A stretch of DNA of 29,767 nt from an uncultured Bacilli bacterium (GCA_947626215.1 CANQRJ010000003.1:1-29767); one strand, 5' to 3'; numbered from the stretch's first letter, positions 1 through 7,345 are shown. The notes: generated from the sequence alone by a model not told the origin. Program-made: numbers and translations.

Positions 1-7
1 TCGACAT
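1..7 (-). CDS. 5' end of a minus-strand gene running off the left edge
   Basis: Only the start codon and the next codon (ATG TCG) lie in the window, so the product cannot be named. The start is supported by a near-perfect ribosome binding site, GGGAGGTG, four to five bases upstream on the minus strand. A weak promoter (TTCACT, 17 bases, TATAAA) can be read further upstream on the same strand. The gene is divergent from the surface-protein gene at 285. Confidence 0.45.
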
Positions 8-58
8 AATTCACCTCCCTTCGAGTTTTATATTCTACAACACAAAAAGAGTGAAATT

Positions 59-78
59 TGTCGAACGGTGTCGAATGG
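59..78. repeat. Two tandem 10-bp direct repeats, TGTCGAAYGG
   Basis: TGTCGAACGG and TGTCGAATGG follow each other without a gap, so the shared TGTCGAA core recurs exactly one helical turn apart. The pair lies upstream of the left-edge minus-strand gene and of the divergent surface-protein gene. Such spacing is compatible with a regulator binding site, but no known operator consensus fits it; the LexA consensus was checked and does not match. Confidence 0.5.
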
Positions 79-198
79 ATAAAAAAAATTTATTTTTCCT
101 TTTTGATAGGCTTAGTTTGTTATTGATAAACTTATAAAACGTAGTCTCAATTTCTTTTGACTATATATTTAAAAATTATTCATTTAACAATTGTTTAT

Positions 199-218
199 GG
201 GAATTATTGGGAATCATA
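199..218. repeat. Two tandem 10-bp near-repeats, GGGAATYATW, just upstream of a promoter
   Basis: GGGAATTATT and GGGAATCATA are adjacent and begin 10 bases apart, ending ten bases before the -35 element at 228. Position and helical phasing would suit an activator or repressor site for the surface-protein gene at 285. It could also be chance in A/T-rich DNA. Confidence 0.4.
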
Positions 219-227
219 TCATTTTCC

Positions 228-256
228 TTTACATTTTACATATAATAACGTATAAT
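228..256 (+). promoter_or_regulatory. Sigma-A-type promoter of the coiled-coil surface protein gene
   Basis: TTTACA (228-233) and a perfect TATAAT (251-256) are separated by exactly 17 bases. The start codon at 285 follows after a short leader carrying the Shine-Dalgarno AAAGGAGGGG. This is the only promoter needed for the single-gene plus-strand unit that ends at the terminator at 1702-1731. Confidence 0.8.
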
Positions 257-284
257 ATGGCTATCAATGAAAGGAGGGGATATT

Positions 285-1691
285 ATGAACAAGCTAACTG
301 TTAAATCTGTGACCAATTTATTTCTAGTTTCTGGTTTAGCTATCACTAGTCTTAATAGTTTTTCAGGATTAAATTTTGACAAAAATATTTTTTCCTATGA
401 AACAAGTAGTAAATCTGTTTTAAGTTACAATCAAAATGATATGATTGAAAGTCTTAATACACTTGAAAATGATGCCAATGCTCCTGTTGCAGAAACTAAT
501 GTTGCTAAATCTAAGGTTGATGAAGCTAAAAAAGCCGGAGAAAAGGCAGAAGTTGCAAATGAAGAATTTAAAAAAGCAAATGAAGCTAAAAGTAATGCAG
601 AAAAAGAAGCACAAGAGGCTCAAGAAGCAGTTAAAAAAGTGACAGAAGCTAAAAAAGTAGCAGAAGAAGAAATGAAAAATGCTACTAATGCCGAAGATAA
701 AGCAAAAGCTCAAGCTAAAGTTAAAGCGTTAGAAGAGGAAGCTAAGAAAGCAGAAGCTTTAAGAAAACAAGCAGAAGAAAAAGCAAATAAAGCTATTGAA
801 GAAGCTAGAAAAGCAGAAGAAGCTAAGAAAGCGGCGGAAGCAGAACAAGCAAGAAAAATCGAAGAAGCTAGAAAAGCAATAGAAGATGCTAAAAAAGCGG
901 CAGAAGAAGAGCAAAAAAGAAAAGAAGAAGAAGCTAGAAAAGCATTGGAGGCAGAGGAAGCTAGAAAAGCATTGGAGGCAGAGGAAGCTAGAAAAGCAGA
1001 AGAAGCCAAAAAATTAGCAGAAGAACAAGCTAAAAAAGAAGAAGAGGCAAGATTTCAAAGAATGTTAGAACTTGCTAAAAAAGGTGAAGAAGCTGACAAA
1101 AAAGCTTATGAAGAAGCTTTAAAAGCTAAAGAAGCAGAGGTTGCTCAAAAAAGAGCAGAACGTGAAGCTCAAGAAAAAGCGGAAAAGGAAGCTCAAGAAA
1201 AAGCAGAACAAGAAAGAATTGAAAAAGAAGCTAAAATGGCAGAAGAACAAGCAAGACTTAAAAGAGAAGCAGAAGAGAATGCAAGAAAAGTTCAAGTTCA
1301 AGCCAATGATCCTGCAGTACTTGCTCAAGCTAAAAAATATGTAAATTCACAAGTTAATACAACTTCAAATAATGTTCCTACTACTGCTACTCCTCATTCT
1401 ACTTTTAATAAATATCTAGGAAATTCTGGTTATATTTGGTTCGCTCACTTTACATGTGACTCTAATCAATGTGAAGGTTTTGATCAACCAGGTTCTAATA
1501 AAAAAGCTAGCTCTGCTATTATCGGACGAAGAGGAGATATTCGTAGTTTTGTAATGAAAGCACCTAATGCTAAACCTGGATATAAATTTAAAGAATGGAA
1601 AGTTTCTACTCATGAAGAAGTATCTAAGGGACAAGATTTTTCAACAACAATAATAATGAATAGTTATATAGCTATTTATGAAAGAGCTTAA
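285..1691 (+). CDS. Exported Lys/Glu/Ala-rich helical surface protein with a C-terminal beta domain
   Basis: This 468-residue protein starts with a Sec-type signal peptide (basic NKLTVK, then a hydrophobic stretch to about residue 28). Residues about 70-340 are almost entirely Ala, Glu, Lys, Arg and Gln in motifs such as EEARKAEEAKK, predicting a long charged single helix or coiled coil like the stalk of TolA or of streptococcal surface proteins. Residues about 369-468 differ: they contain a close Cys pair (CDSNQC) and the segment GYKFKEWKV...IAIYERA, which resembles bacterial InlB-B/Listeria-Bacteroides repeat domains. No LPXTG motif or C-terminal membrane anchor is present, so cell attachment is unexplained. 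I prefer the ATG at 285 to the one at 267, because AAAGGAGGGG lies between them at correct spacing. A spacer holding the C-terminal domain away from the cell is inference; no specific function is recognised. Confidence 0.85.
   Translation: MNKLTVKSVTNLFLVSGLAITSLNSFSGLNFDKNIFSYETSSKSVLSYNQNDMIESLNTLENDANAPVAETNVAKSKVDEAKKAGEKAEVANEEFKKANEAKSNAEKEAQEAQEAVKKVTEAKKVAEEEMKNATNAEDKAKAQAKVKALEEEAKKAEALRKQAEEKANKAIEEARKAEEAKKAAEAEQARKIEEARKAIEDAKKAAEEEQKRKEEEARKALEAEEARKALEAEEARKAEEAKKLAEEQAKKEEEARFQRMLELAKKGEEADKKAYEEALKAKEAEVAQKRAEREAQEKAEKEAQEKAEQERIEKEAKMAEEQARLKREAEENARKVQVQANDPAVLAQAKKYVNSQVNTTSNNVPTTATPHSTFNKYLGNSGYIWFAHFTCDSNQCEGFDQPGSNKKASSAIIGRRGDIRSFVMKAPNAKPGYKFKEWKVSTHEEVSKGQDFSTTIIMNSYIAIYERA
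930..983 (+). repeat. Perfect 27-bp tandem duplication in the helix-coding region
   Basis: Positions 930-956 and 957-983 are identical and encode EARKALEAE twice; the first 15 bases recur at 984-998. Exact identity, including synonymous positions, indicates a recent slippage or recombination event that lengthened the helical stalk by nine residues. Confidence 0.9.
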
Positions 1692-1701
1692 TTTTTGATA
1701 G

Positions 1702-1731
1702 GAAGTAAGTTTATTCTTACTTCTTTTTTTT
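1702..1731 (+). terminator. Intrinsic terminator of the surface protein gene
   Basis: GAAGTAAG and CTTACTTC form a perfect 8-bp stem with a 6-base loop, followed by eight T on the plus strand. It starts 11 bases after the stop codon of the gene at 285. Confidence 0.93.
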
Positions 1732-1741
1732 GTTTATGAAA

Positions 1742-1771
1742 ACAAAAAAGAAATAAATATAGCTTATTTCT
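1742..1771 (-). terminator. Intrinsic terminator of the YjbR-family gene
   Basis: Read on the minus strand, AGAAATAA pairs with TTATTTCT across a 7-base loop and is followed by a T-rich tract (1742-1748). The stem overlaps the stop codon of the minus-strand gene ending at 1764. It faces the plus-strand terminator at 1702-1731, as expected between convergent genes. Confidence 0.7.
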
Positions 1772-2128
1772 TAGCACTAAAATCTACTAAATCATAACTT
1801 AAATCTAATAATTCTTTTATTTTCTTTTTTGTAACACTTCCGTCTAATAAAATTGTTATCCAATTTTTTTTATTCATGTGATAAGCAGGGAAAAAACCTT
1901 TTTCTTTTATTAAATCAGGTATTAAATAAGGGTCACATTTTACTACTAATATATCTATTTCTCTATCTTCTTGAAATCCTAAGTTTTTTTTAGATACATT
2001 CATAATTATTCCATACCACTTGCCATTTAAATGTTTTAAAGCGGCATAAAAAGGATATTTTACCCATAAATAACTTGGATTTGTGTATATTTTTCTTTTA
2101 TGTATTGAAATATTTTTTCGCGATTCAT
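1764..2128 (-). pseudogene. YjbR/MmcQ (DUF419) family protein gene, frameshifted near its start
   Basis: From about position 2085 to the stop the frame encodes a clear YjbR/MmcQ protein (CyaY-like fold, function uncertain): YLWVKYPFYAALKH, VVKCDP, FFPAYHMNKKNW, LLDLSYDL. The expected N-terminus is in another frame. The ATG at 2128 has a proper Shine-Dalgarno (GGAG, 4-base spacer) and encodes MNREKIFQYIKEKYT, which is how Gram-positive members begin, but that frame stops at 2060. The frames would join at ACACA (2082-2086) if two bases, one AC repeat, were removed. The longer open frame starting at 2144 avoids the stop, but its ATG lies in the T-tract of the rplQ terminator without a ribosome binding site, and its first 18 residues do not resemble the family. 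A 2-base insertion or 1-base deletion, or an assembly error, is the best reading. Confidence 0.8.
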
Positions 2129-2144
2129 AATTCTCCTTTTGCAT

Positions 2145-2170
2145 TTAAAAAACTGTCTTTTATGACAGTA
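2145..2170 (-). terminator. Terminator of the S10-spc-alpha ribosomal operon
   Basis: Just after the rplQ stop codon (2175) the minus strand reads ACTGTC, a 6-base loop and GACAGT, followed by six T. This closes the roughly 14-kb ribosomal transcript. The YjbR-family gene begins immediately downstream, so it depends on read-through or on a promoter I cannot see. Confidence 0.88.
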
Positions 2171-2174
2171 TTTT

Positions 2175-2516
2175 TTAAACTAATTCTAATCTAACTTGCA
2201 AAGCATCGTCGCCAATACGTTCTGTAATTTTAATGATTCTAGTGTAACCACCATTACGATCTTTATATTTTGTGGCAAGTTCACCAAATACTTTGTTCAC
2301 AACTTCATTATCATTATGAACGAATGCTAGAGCTTTTCTACGAGATACTAAAGTTCCTCTTTTTCCATAAGTAATTAATTTATCAACAAACTTACGAACT
2401 TCTTTTGCTCTTGCTTCTGTTGTTACTACACTACCATTTAAAATGACAGTTTTAGAAAGGCCTGCTAAAATACTTCTTCTTTTATGTGTTTCTCTACTTA
2501 ATTTTCTGTAAGCCAT
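2175..2516 (-). CDS. rplQ: 50S ribosomal protein L17
   Basis: This 113-residue protein has the L17 N-terminus (MAYRKLSRETHKRRSIL) and the ending TRIIKITERIGDDALQVRLELV, at the usual length for low-GC Gram-positives (about 115-120). L17 lies near the polypeptide exit tunnel of the large subunit. It is the last gene of the operon, 14 bases after rpoA, and is followed directly by the terminator. A good Shine-Dalgarno (GGAGG) precedes the ATG. Confidence 0.98.
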   Translation of the reverse strand: MAYRKLSRETHKRRSILAGLSKTVILNGSVVTTEARAKEVRKFVDKLITYGKRGTLVSRRKALAFVHNDNEVVNKVFGELATKYKDRNGGYTRIIKITERIGDDALQVRLELV

Positions 2517-2530
2517 TTTTCTTTACCTCC

Positions 2531-3475
2531 TTAATCACGGAACTTAAGTCCCATTTCTTCTACTTTATCTAATACTTCTTTTAAAGATTTCTTTCCTAAA
2601 TTACGAATCTTTGTCACTTCTACTTCTTTTTTATTGATTAAATCTTGAACGGTATGAATACCTGCTCTTTTTAAGCAATTGTAAGCACGAACAGAGAACT
2701 CAATTTCTTCAATAGGAGTTTCTAATGTTTTGGTAATTGTATCTACTTTCTTTTCACTCATAATTCCTGCTACATCACTAATTTCATTAATATCAGAAAT
2801 AATATTAAAATGTTCAATTAAAATCTTAGCAGCAAGAGCCATACATTCTTCTGGAGAAATACTTCCATTTGTTTCCACTTCTACAATTAATTTATCATAG
2901 TTTTCATCATGTCCTACACGAGCACCTTCTACTTCGTAGTTTACTCTTTCTACTGGAGAATATAAAGAATCAATTGCAATAACACCTGGTTTATCTTCTG
3001 CAAATAATTTTTGATTTTCTTTTGCATCTACATAACCACTTCCATTGTTGCAAGTAAGTTCCATATTGATTTTTCCACCTTCAACAAGGTTACAAATTAC
3101 AAAATCTGGATTTATAATTTCTACATCTGGATCATGTTCAATCATTCCTGCGGTAACAGGTCCTTCTTTTGAGGCTTCTAAGTGCATTACATGAGTTTCT
3201 TCTGTATGATTTTTTAATACAACACTTTTTAAATTTAATACAATAGAGGTTACGTCTTCATAAACTCCATCAATTTTTTGGAATTCATGTAAAACTCCAT
3301 CAATTTTTACTGTATTAATCGCACATCCAGGCATACTTGATAACATTACACGACGAAGTGCAGTTCCAATTGTATGTCCGAATCCTCTTGCAAGTGGTTC
3401 TAATTCAAATTTTCCATAATGATTGCTTTCTTGATATTCTGTGATTTTGTATTCTGGTTTTTCAAATTTAATCAT
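2531..3475 (-). CDS. rpoA: DNA-directed RNA polymerase alpha subunit
   Basis: This 314-residue protein matches the usual alpha length in Bacilli. Residues about 1-230 form the N-terminal domain that dimerises and nucleates polymerase assembly (for example HTIGTALRRVMLSSMPG). After a short linker, about 245-314 form the helix-hairpin-helix C-terminal domain with the DNA- and activator-contacting residues in RAYNCLKRAGI and IRNLGKKSL. An in-frame ATG at 3496 overlaps the rpsK stop, but the ATG at 3475 has the Shine-Dalgarno (GAAGGG) and gives the family N-terminus MIKFEKPEYK, so I use it. The gene lies between rpsK and rplQ, the standard alpha-operon order. Confidence 0.98.
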   Translation of the reverse strand: MIKFEKPEYKITEYQESNHYGKFELEPLARGFGHTIGTALRRVMLSSMPGCAINTVKIDGVLHEFQKIDGVYEDVTSIVLNLKSVVLKNHTEETHVMHLEASKEGPVTAGMIEHDPDVEIINPDFVICNLVEGGKINMELTCNNGSGYVDAKENQKLFAEDKPGVIAIDSLYSPVERVNYEVEGARVGHDENYDKLIVEVETNGSISPEECMALAAKILIEHFNIISDINEISDVAGIMSEKKVDTITKTLETPIEEIEFSVRAYNCLKRAGIHTVQDLINKKEVEVTKIRNLGKKSLKEVLDKVEEMGLKFRD

Positions 3476-3495
3476 ATTAATATTCCCTTCCTTCA

Positions 3496-3879
3496 TTAAT
3501 TTCTAGGTCTTTTTGGTGGACGACATCCATTATGAGGAATTGGTGTTTCATCAATAATACTTGTAACTTCTAATCCTACAGCTTGTAATTGACGGATTGC
3601 GTTTTCTCTACCAGCACCTAATCCTTTTACGTGTACTTCAACTTTTTTGACGCCACTTTCCATTGCCGCACGACCGGCAGCTTCTGCACTAGTACCAGCA
3701 GCAAAAGGAGTTTTCTTTTTACTTCCTTTATAACCAATGGTTCCTGCACTTGCCCAACTAATGACATTTCCTTCTTTATCTGTGATGGTTACGATGGTAT
3801 TGTTATAAGTAGAATGAATGTGAGCCTCTGCTTCTGGAATATTTTTCTTTACTTTTCTTTTTCTTCTATTATATGCCAT
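3496..3879 (-). CDS. rpsK: 30S ribosomal protein S11
   Basis: This 127-residue protein carries the S11 signatures AHIHSTYNNTIVTITD, the glycine-rich GAGRENAIRQLQ and the C-terminal PHNGCRPPKRPRN. S11 sits on the platform of the small subunit, near the Shine-Dalgarno duplex. It follows rpsM by ten bases. The TAA stop overlaps an ATG that is in frame with rpoA but is probably not its start. Confidence 0.98.
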   Translation of the reverse strand: MAYNRRKRKVKKNIPEAEAHIHSTYNNTIVTITDKEGNVISWASAGTIGYKGSKKKTPFAAGTSAEAAGRAAMESGVKKVEVHVKGLGAGRENAIRQLQAVGLEVTSIIDETPIPHNGCRPPKRPRN

Positions 3880-3889
3880 AATAAACCTC

Positions 3890-4264
3890 CTATTTACCTA
3901 CTTTTTTCTTATTCGCAACAACTTTACCTTTACCTTTTCTTGTACGAGCATTGCGATTTGTTCTTTGTCCTCTAACAGGAAGTCCTTTTTTATGACGAAC
4001 TCCTTGATAAGAGTTGATTTCCATTTTTTCTTTAATACTCATTTGAACTTCACGACGAAGATCACCTTCTACTACGTGATTATCAATTTCTTTACGTAAT
4101 TTTTGAATTTCTTCTTCCGTTAAATCTTTTACCTTACGAGTTTCTTCTACTCCAGCATTTTGACAAATTGTCTTTGCAAGACTTCTTCCGATTCCGTAGA
4201 TTGCAGTTAAGCCAATGCAAACATGTTTCTCATTAGGTAATTCAATATTTTTAATTCTTGCCAT
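3890..4264 (-). CDS. rpsM: 30S ribosomal protein S13
   Basis: This 124-residue protein begins MARIKNIELPNEKHVCIGL and has the helix-two-turn-helix segment YGIGRSLAKTICQNAGV and the basic tail with RGQRTNRNARTRKGK. S13 lies in the head of the small subunit and contacts P-site tRNA and L5. Length and sequence are typical. It sits between rpmJ and rpsK as in most Bacilli. Confidence 0.98.
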   Translation of the reverse strand: MARIKNIELPNEKHVCIGLTAIYGIGRSLAKTICQNAGVEETRKVKDLTEEEIQKLRKEIDNHVVEGDLRREVQMSIKEKMEINSYQGVRHKKGLPVRGQRTNRNARTRKGKGKVVANKKKVGK

Positions 4265-4273
4265 AATACCCTC

Positions 4274-4390
4274 CTACTTTCCTTGTTTTTGTTTGTGTTT
4301 TGGATTTTCACAAATAACCATAACGGTTCCTTTTCTTTTAATGACCTTACATTTTTGACAAATTGGTTTTACAGATGCTCTTACTTTCAT
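4274..4390 (-). CDS. rpmJ: 50S ribosomal protein L36 (zinc-binding form)
   Basis: This 38-residue gene occupies the gap between infA and rpsM. The translation begins MKVRASVKPICQKCK and ends KHKQKQGK. Cys11, Cys14, Cys27 and His32 form the CCCH zinc site of the zinc-binding L36 type. The ATG at 4390 has a GGAGG ribosome binding site upstream. Residue spacing and position in the operon make the assignment secure. Confidence 0.97.
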   Translation of the reverse strand: MKVRASVKPICQKCKVIKRKGTVMVICENPKHKQKQGK

Positions 4391-4403
4391 TTTTATACCT
4401 CCA

Positions 4404-4691
4404 TTATCTTTTATTCCATGTAATACGCCCACGTGTTAAATCATAAGGAGAAAGTTCAATGGTCACTGTATCACCCGGTAGAACACGAATCATGCTTACT
4501 CGCATTTTACCAGAAACGTAGGCCTCTACAGTATGCCCATTGGGAAGTTCTACAATATAATCTCCGCCTTTTGTAACTTCAATTACTTTTCCTTCCACTT
4601 CAATCTTATCAGACTTCGTATTTTTACTTGGTCCTGTTTTTACAACATCTTTACTTTGTAAATTACTTTTTCGATCATTTCTTTTCGCCAT
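4404..4691 (-). CDS. infA: Translation initiation factor IF-1 with an N-terminal extension
   Basis: IF-1 binds the A site of the 30S subunit during initiation. From about residue 29 the S1-like OB fold is clear (IEVEGKVIEVTKGGDYIVEL, NGHTVEAYVSGKMR, ILPGD-like VLPGDTV, and the ending SPYDLTRGRITWNKR). At 95 residues it is about 23 longer than the usual 72. The extra part is a basic, polar N-terminal tail (MAKRNDRKSNLQSKDVVKTG). The start has a GGAG ribosome binding site and no internal ATG near residue 25 offers an alternative, so the extension looks genuine. Confidence 0.96.
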   Translation of the reverse strand: MAKRNDRKSNLQSKDVVKTGPSKNTKSDKIEVEGKVIEVTKGGDYIVELPNGHTVEAYVSGKMRVSMIRVLPGDTVTIELSPYDLTRGRITWNKR

Positions 4692-4695
4692 ATTT

Positions 4696-5439
4696 TTATT
4701 CTCCTGTTAATATTTCATAACCATCTTCTGTAACGACGATGGTATGTTCAAAGTGACATGAAGGACTTTTGTCTTCCGTCACCACGGTCCAATCATTATC
4801 TAGTAACACCACATCTTTTTTTCCTAAGTTTAACATGGGTTCGATTGCAAGGGTCATTCCCTTTTTTAAGATTGGTCCTTTTCCCGCCGGTCCATAATTT
4901 GGAACTTCGGGATCTTCATGCATGTGAGTACCGATGCCATGACCGACAAGCTCTTCTACGACGCTTAAGCCATGTTGATGCGCATACTCTTCAATCGCGT
5001 GACTTATATCACCGATTCTTTTTCCTGGTTTAATTACAGAAAGTCCTTCATATAAAGCTTTTTCTGTATCTTCTACCAGTTGTTTTACTTCAGTGGATAC
5101 TTCGCCAACAAAGTATGTTCTTGTCATATCTGACTCATACCCATTTTTACGAACTGTGAAATCAATTTTTACAATGTCTCCATTTTTTAATTTTCTATTT
5201 CCCGGTATTCCATGAACTACTTCATCATTGACACAGATACAAGCACTGCCTGGAAATCCTTCATACCCTAAACAAGATGGTGTGGCACCATGACTTATTA
5301 TAAAATCATGAATTTTTTTATCCAGTTCTTTGGTCTTCACTCCAGGACGAATATACTTTTCAACTTCCTTATGAGCTAGATAATTAATGTGGCCTGCTTC
5401 TTTCATCAAATGAATTTCTCGTTCACTTTTAATGTCCAC
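4696..5439 (-). CDS. map: Methionine aminopeptidase, type I
   Basis: Removes the N-terminal methionine from nascent proteins using two metal ions. The ligands are present: Asp93 (KIDFTV), Asp104 (ESDMTR), His167 (VGHGIGTHMHE), Glu200 (AIEPML) and Glu231 (FEHT); His76 (VVHGIP) is the conserved active-site histidine. At 247 residues it is a normal type Ia enzyme without an extension. I use the GTG at 5439, eight bases after AAGGGG, over the GTG at 5448. The start overlaps the end of adk by 11 bases, indicating coupled translation. The order adk-map-infA is conserved in Bacilli. Confidence 0.97.
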   Translation of the reverse strand: MDIKSEREIHLMKEAGHINYLAHKEVEKYIRPGVKTKELDKKIHDFIISHGATPSCLGYEGFPGSACICVNDEVVHGIPGNRKLKNGDIVKIDFTVRKNGYESDMTRTYFVGEVSTEVKQLVEDTEKALYEGLSVIKPGKRIGDISHAIEEYAHQHGLSVVEELVGHGIGTHMHEDPEVPNYGPAGKGPILKKGMTLAIEPMLNLGKKDVVLLDNDWTVVTEDKSPSCHFEHTIVVTEDGYEILTGE

Positions 5440-6076
5440 TGATAACACCCCTTAATTCTTCAAAAGCACGTTCTTGATTCGATTCATTATTTGAAATGGT
5501 TCTCAATATTCCCTTTTCTTCATAATAAGATATAATAGGAACCGTACTTTCTAAATAGGCTTGGTAACGTACTTCAAAGGATTCTAAATTATCGTCTTTT
5601 CTTTGTATTAAAGTGGAACCACAAGCATCACATATATGTTCATTCTTTGGTTTAAATCCTTCTAATAATACATTATAAGACCTATGACAATTTGGACATA
5701 TTCTTCTACCTACTACTCGGTCTACTAATATGTCTTTTTCTGTCTTAATTTGAATCACTACAAAGTCATTACATCCCAAGTCGTTTAATATTATATCAAG
5801 ATTTTTTGCTTGATGCAATGTTCTTGGAACTCCATCTAATATAAATGGTTTTGAACTTTCTCTTTTTTGTAAAACTTCTTTTACAATTTTTAGAATGGTT
5901 TCATCATCTACTAAACTTCCAGATAAAAGTAAATTTTGTAATTTTTCATCCCTTTTTGCTTTTTCTCTAAGTAAGTCTCCTGTTGAATAATGTTGATAAC
6001 CATATTCTTTTATTAAATATTCACTAAATGTTCCTTTGCCTGCAAGAGGAGGAGCTAAAAATATAACATTTTTCAC
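5429..6076 (-). CDS. adk: Adenylate kinase, zinc-LID form, with a variant P-loop
   Basis: Converts ATP and AMP to two ADP. The 215-residue protein has the long LID of Gram-positive enzymes with a four-cysteine zinc site (Cys127, Cys130, Cys149, Cys152), the AMP-site segment STGDLLR and DGVPRT. The P-loop at residues 8-16 reads APPLAGKGT where the family consensus is GxPGxGKGT: the first and fourth residues, normally Gly, are Ala and Leu, while the catalytic GKGT is intact. I believe similar APPxAGKGT variants occur in related uncultured Bacilli, so activity is likely kept. The GTG start overlaps the TGA stop of secY by four bases (GTGA). Confidence 0.96.
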   Translation of the reverse strand: MKNVIFLAPPLAGKGTFSEYLIKEYGYQHYSTGDLLREKAKRDEKLQNLLLSGSLVDDETILKIVKEVLQKRESSKPFILDGVPRTLHQAKNLDIILNDLGCNDFVVIQIKTEKDILVDRVVGRRICPNCHRSYNVLLEGFKPKNEHICDACGSTLIQRKDDNLESFEVRYQAYLESTVPIISYYEEKGILRTISNNESNQERAFEELRGVISGH

Positions 6077-7344
6077 CTACGACCTCTTCTAGCAAAACTT
6101 CTTGATACTAATCCACTTTGAATTTGTTTATAAGTTTCAATTGCTACACCTACGACAATTAATATTCCTGTTCCACCTATTGCCGCGCTTCGATCTAAAC
6201 CAGTTAAATTAGATATTAAAATTGGCATTCCTGCTAATACGGCAATAAAGATTGAACCTACAAGTGTTAATCTAGAAACTACTTTATTAATATATTTTAC
6301 GGTTTCTTTGCCAGGTCTTACTCCTGGAATATAAGCTCCACTTTTATTTAAGTCTTCGCTCATTTCTTCTGGGTTCATTGCCATAAATGTATAGAAATAA
6401 CTAAAGAAAACAATCAAAGCCATATAGATGATAAATCCAGTAAATGAAGTATACATGATATAATCATTTACAAAATCTATTGCCGCTTGGTTTCCAATAA
6501 TATTTACTACTATAGATGGAATGGTAAGGAGCATGGATGCAAATATTACAGGCATTACTCCTGCATAGTTAATTTTAAGTGGTAAGTAAGATTGTTTTTC
6601 ACGATAGGCACTTACGGTTTTATTTGCATATTGAATCGGAATTTTTCTTTCTGCTAATGTAATCCATACAACACCTACTATTACAAGTAGATACATGATT
6701 AGATATAGAATAAAGAATAAAATTCCAACCCATAAGGTAAATGAGCCTGCACCAATAAACATTTGATAAGCGGTTGTAAACACCGTTGGTAAGGAAAGCA
6801 CTATACTAGACATAATGAGTAGTGATTGCCCATTTCCAATTCCTTTATTAGTGATTTCATCTCCTAGCCATAATAGAAATGCCGTACCTGCACTCATGAC
6901 TAAAGTAATTTTAAGTACCATATCTACATCAGTGACACCAAGTAAGAAAACAGTTAAAACATAGGATTGAATAAAGGCAAGTGCGATACCTAAGTATCTT
7001 GTGATTCGGTTGATTTTTTGTCTTCCAACATATCCTTGTTCTTTTAATTCCTTAAAATAAGGAATGATATCCATTGTTAATAACTGAGTTACGATGGACG
7101 CACTAATATAAGGGGTGACACCAAGTCCAAAGATGGCAAATTGATCAAATCCTCCACCACTCATTAAGTTAAATATTCCCATAAATTCTAATTGACCATA
7201 TAAAGTTTCTAACCAAGGAGCCGCCCAAATAATGGTAATTCTTGTTCCTAATGCATAGAAACCTAAAATGAGAATGGTAAAAAGAATTCTCTTACGTAAA
7301 TCTTTGGCTTCAGGAGAAAATAACTTGATAGACCCACTCTTCAT
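6073..7344 (-). CDS. secY: Preprotein translocase channel subunit SecY
   Basis: A 423-residue membrane protein with ten hydrophobic segments and the SecY hallmarks: cytoplasmic N-terminus, plug-region GGGFDQFAIFGLGVTPYISA, LAERKIPIQYA, and EEMSEDLNKSGAYIPGVRPG with the conserved Arg of the SecA-contacting loop. It forms the Sec channel with SecE and SecG; no secE or secG is in the window. Every exported protein encoded here would use it. It stands between rplO and adk, the standard spc-operon place. The stop is TGA and overlaps adk. Confidence 0.98.
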   Translation of the reverse strand: MKSGSIKLFSPEAKDLRKRILFTILILGFYALGTRITIIWAAPWLETLYGQLEFMGIFNLMSGGGFDQFAIFGLGVTPYISASIVTQLLTMDIIPYFKELKEQGYVGRQKINRITRYLGIALAFIQSYVLTVFLLGVTDVDMVLKITLVMSAGTAFLLWLGDEITNKGIGNGQSLLIMSSIVLSLPTVFTTAYQMFIGAGSFTLWVGILFFILYLIMYLLVIVGVVWITLAERKIPIQYANKTVSAYREKQSYLPLKINYAGVMPVIFASMLLTIPSIVVNIIGNQAAIDFVNDYIMYTSFTGFIIYMALIVFFSYFYTFMAMNPEEMSEDLNKSGAYIPGVRPGKETVKYINKVVSRLTLVGSIFIAVLAGMPILISNLTGLDRSAAIGGTGILIVVGVAIETYKQIQSGLVSRSFARRGRR

Positions 7345-7345
7345 G

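Noticed and set aside
59..78. LexA (SOS) box
   Set aside because: CGAAC is present, but the matching inverted half-site is missing; the repeats are direct, not palindromic.
70..90. DnaA box or replication origin features
   Set aside because: TTATCCATT is at least two bases off the DnaA consensus and there is no cluster.
420..1328. Long minus-strand frames opposite the helical surface protein
   Set aside because: They are shadows of a repetitive Lys/Glu/Ala codon pattern, rich in Phe/Ser/Cys, without ribosome binding sites or recognisable sequence.
2129..2144. ATG at 2144 as the true start of the YjbR-family gene
   Set aside because: It lies in the T-tract of the rplQ terminator, has no Shine-Dalgarno, and encodes an N-terminus unlike the family, whereas the ATG at 2128 has both features.
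4758..5033. Plus-strand frame within map
   Set aside because: It is antisense to conserved active-site codons of methionine aminopeptidase and has no ribosome binding site.
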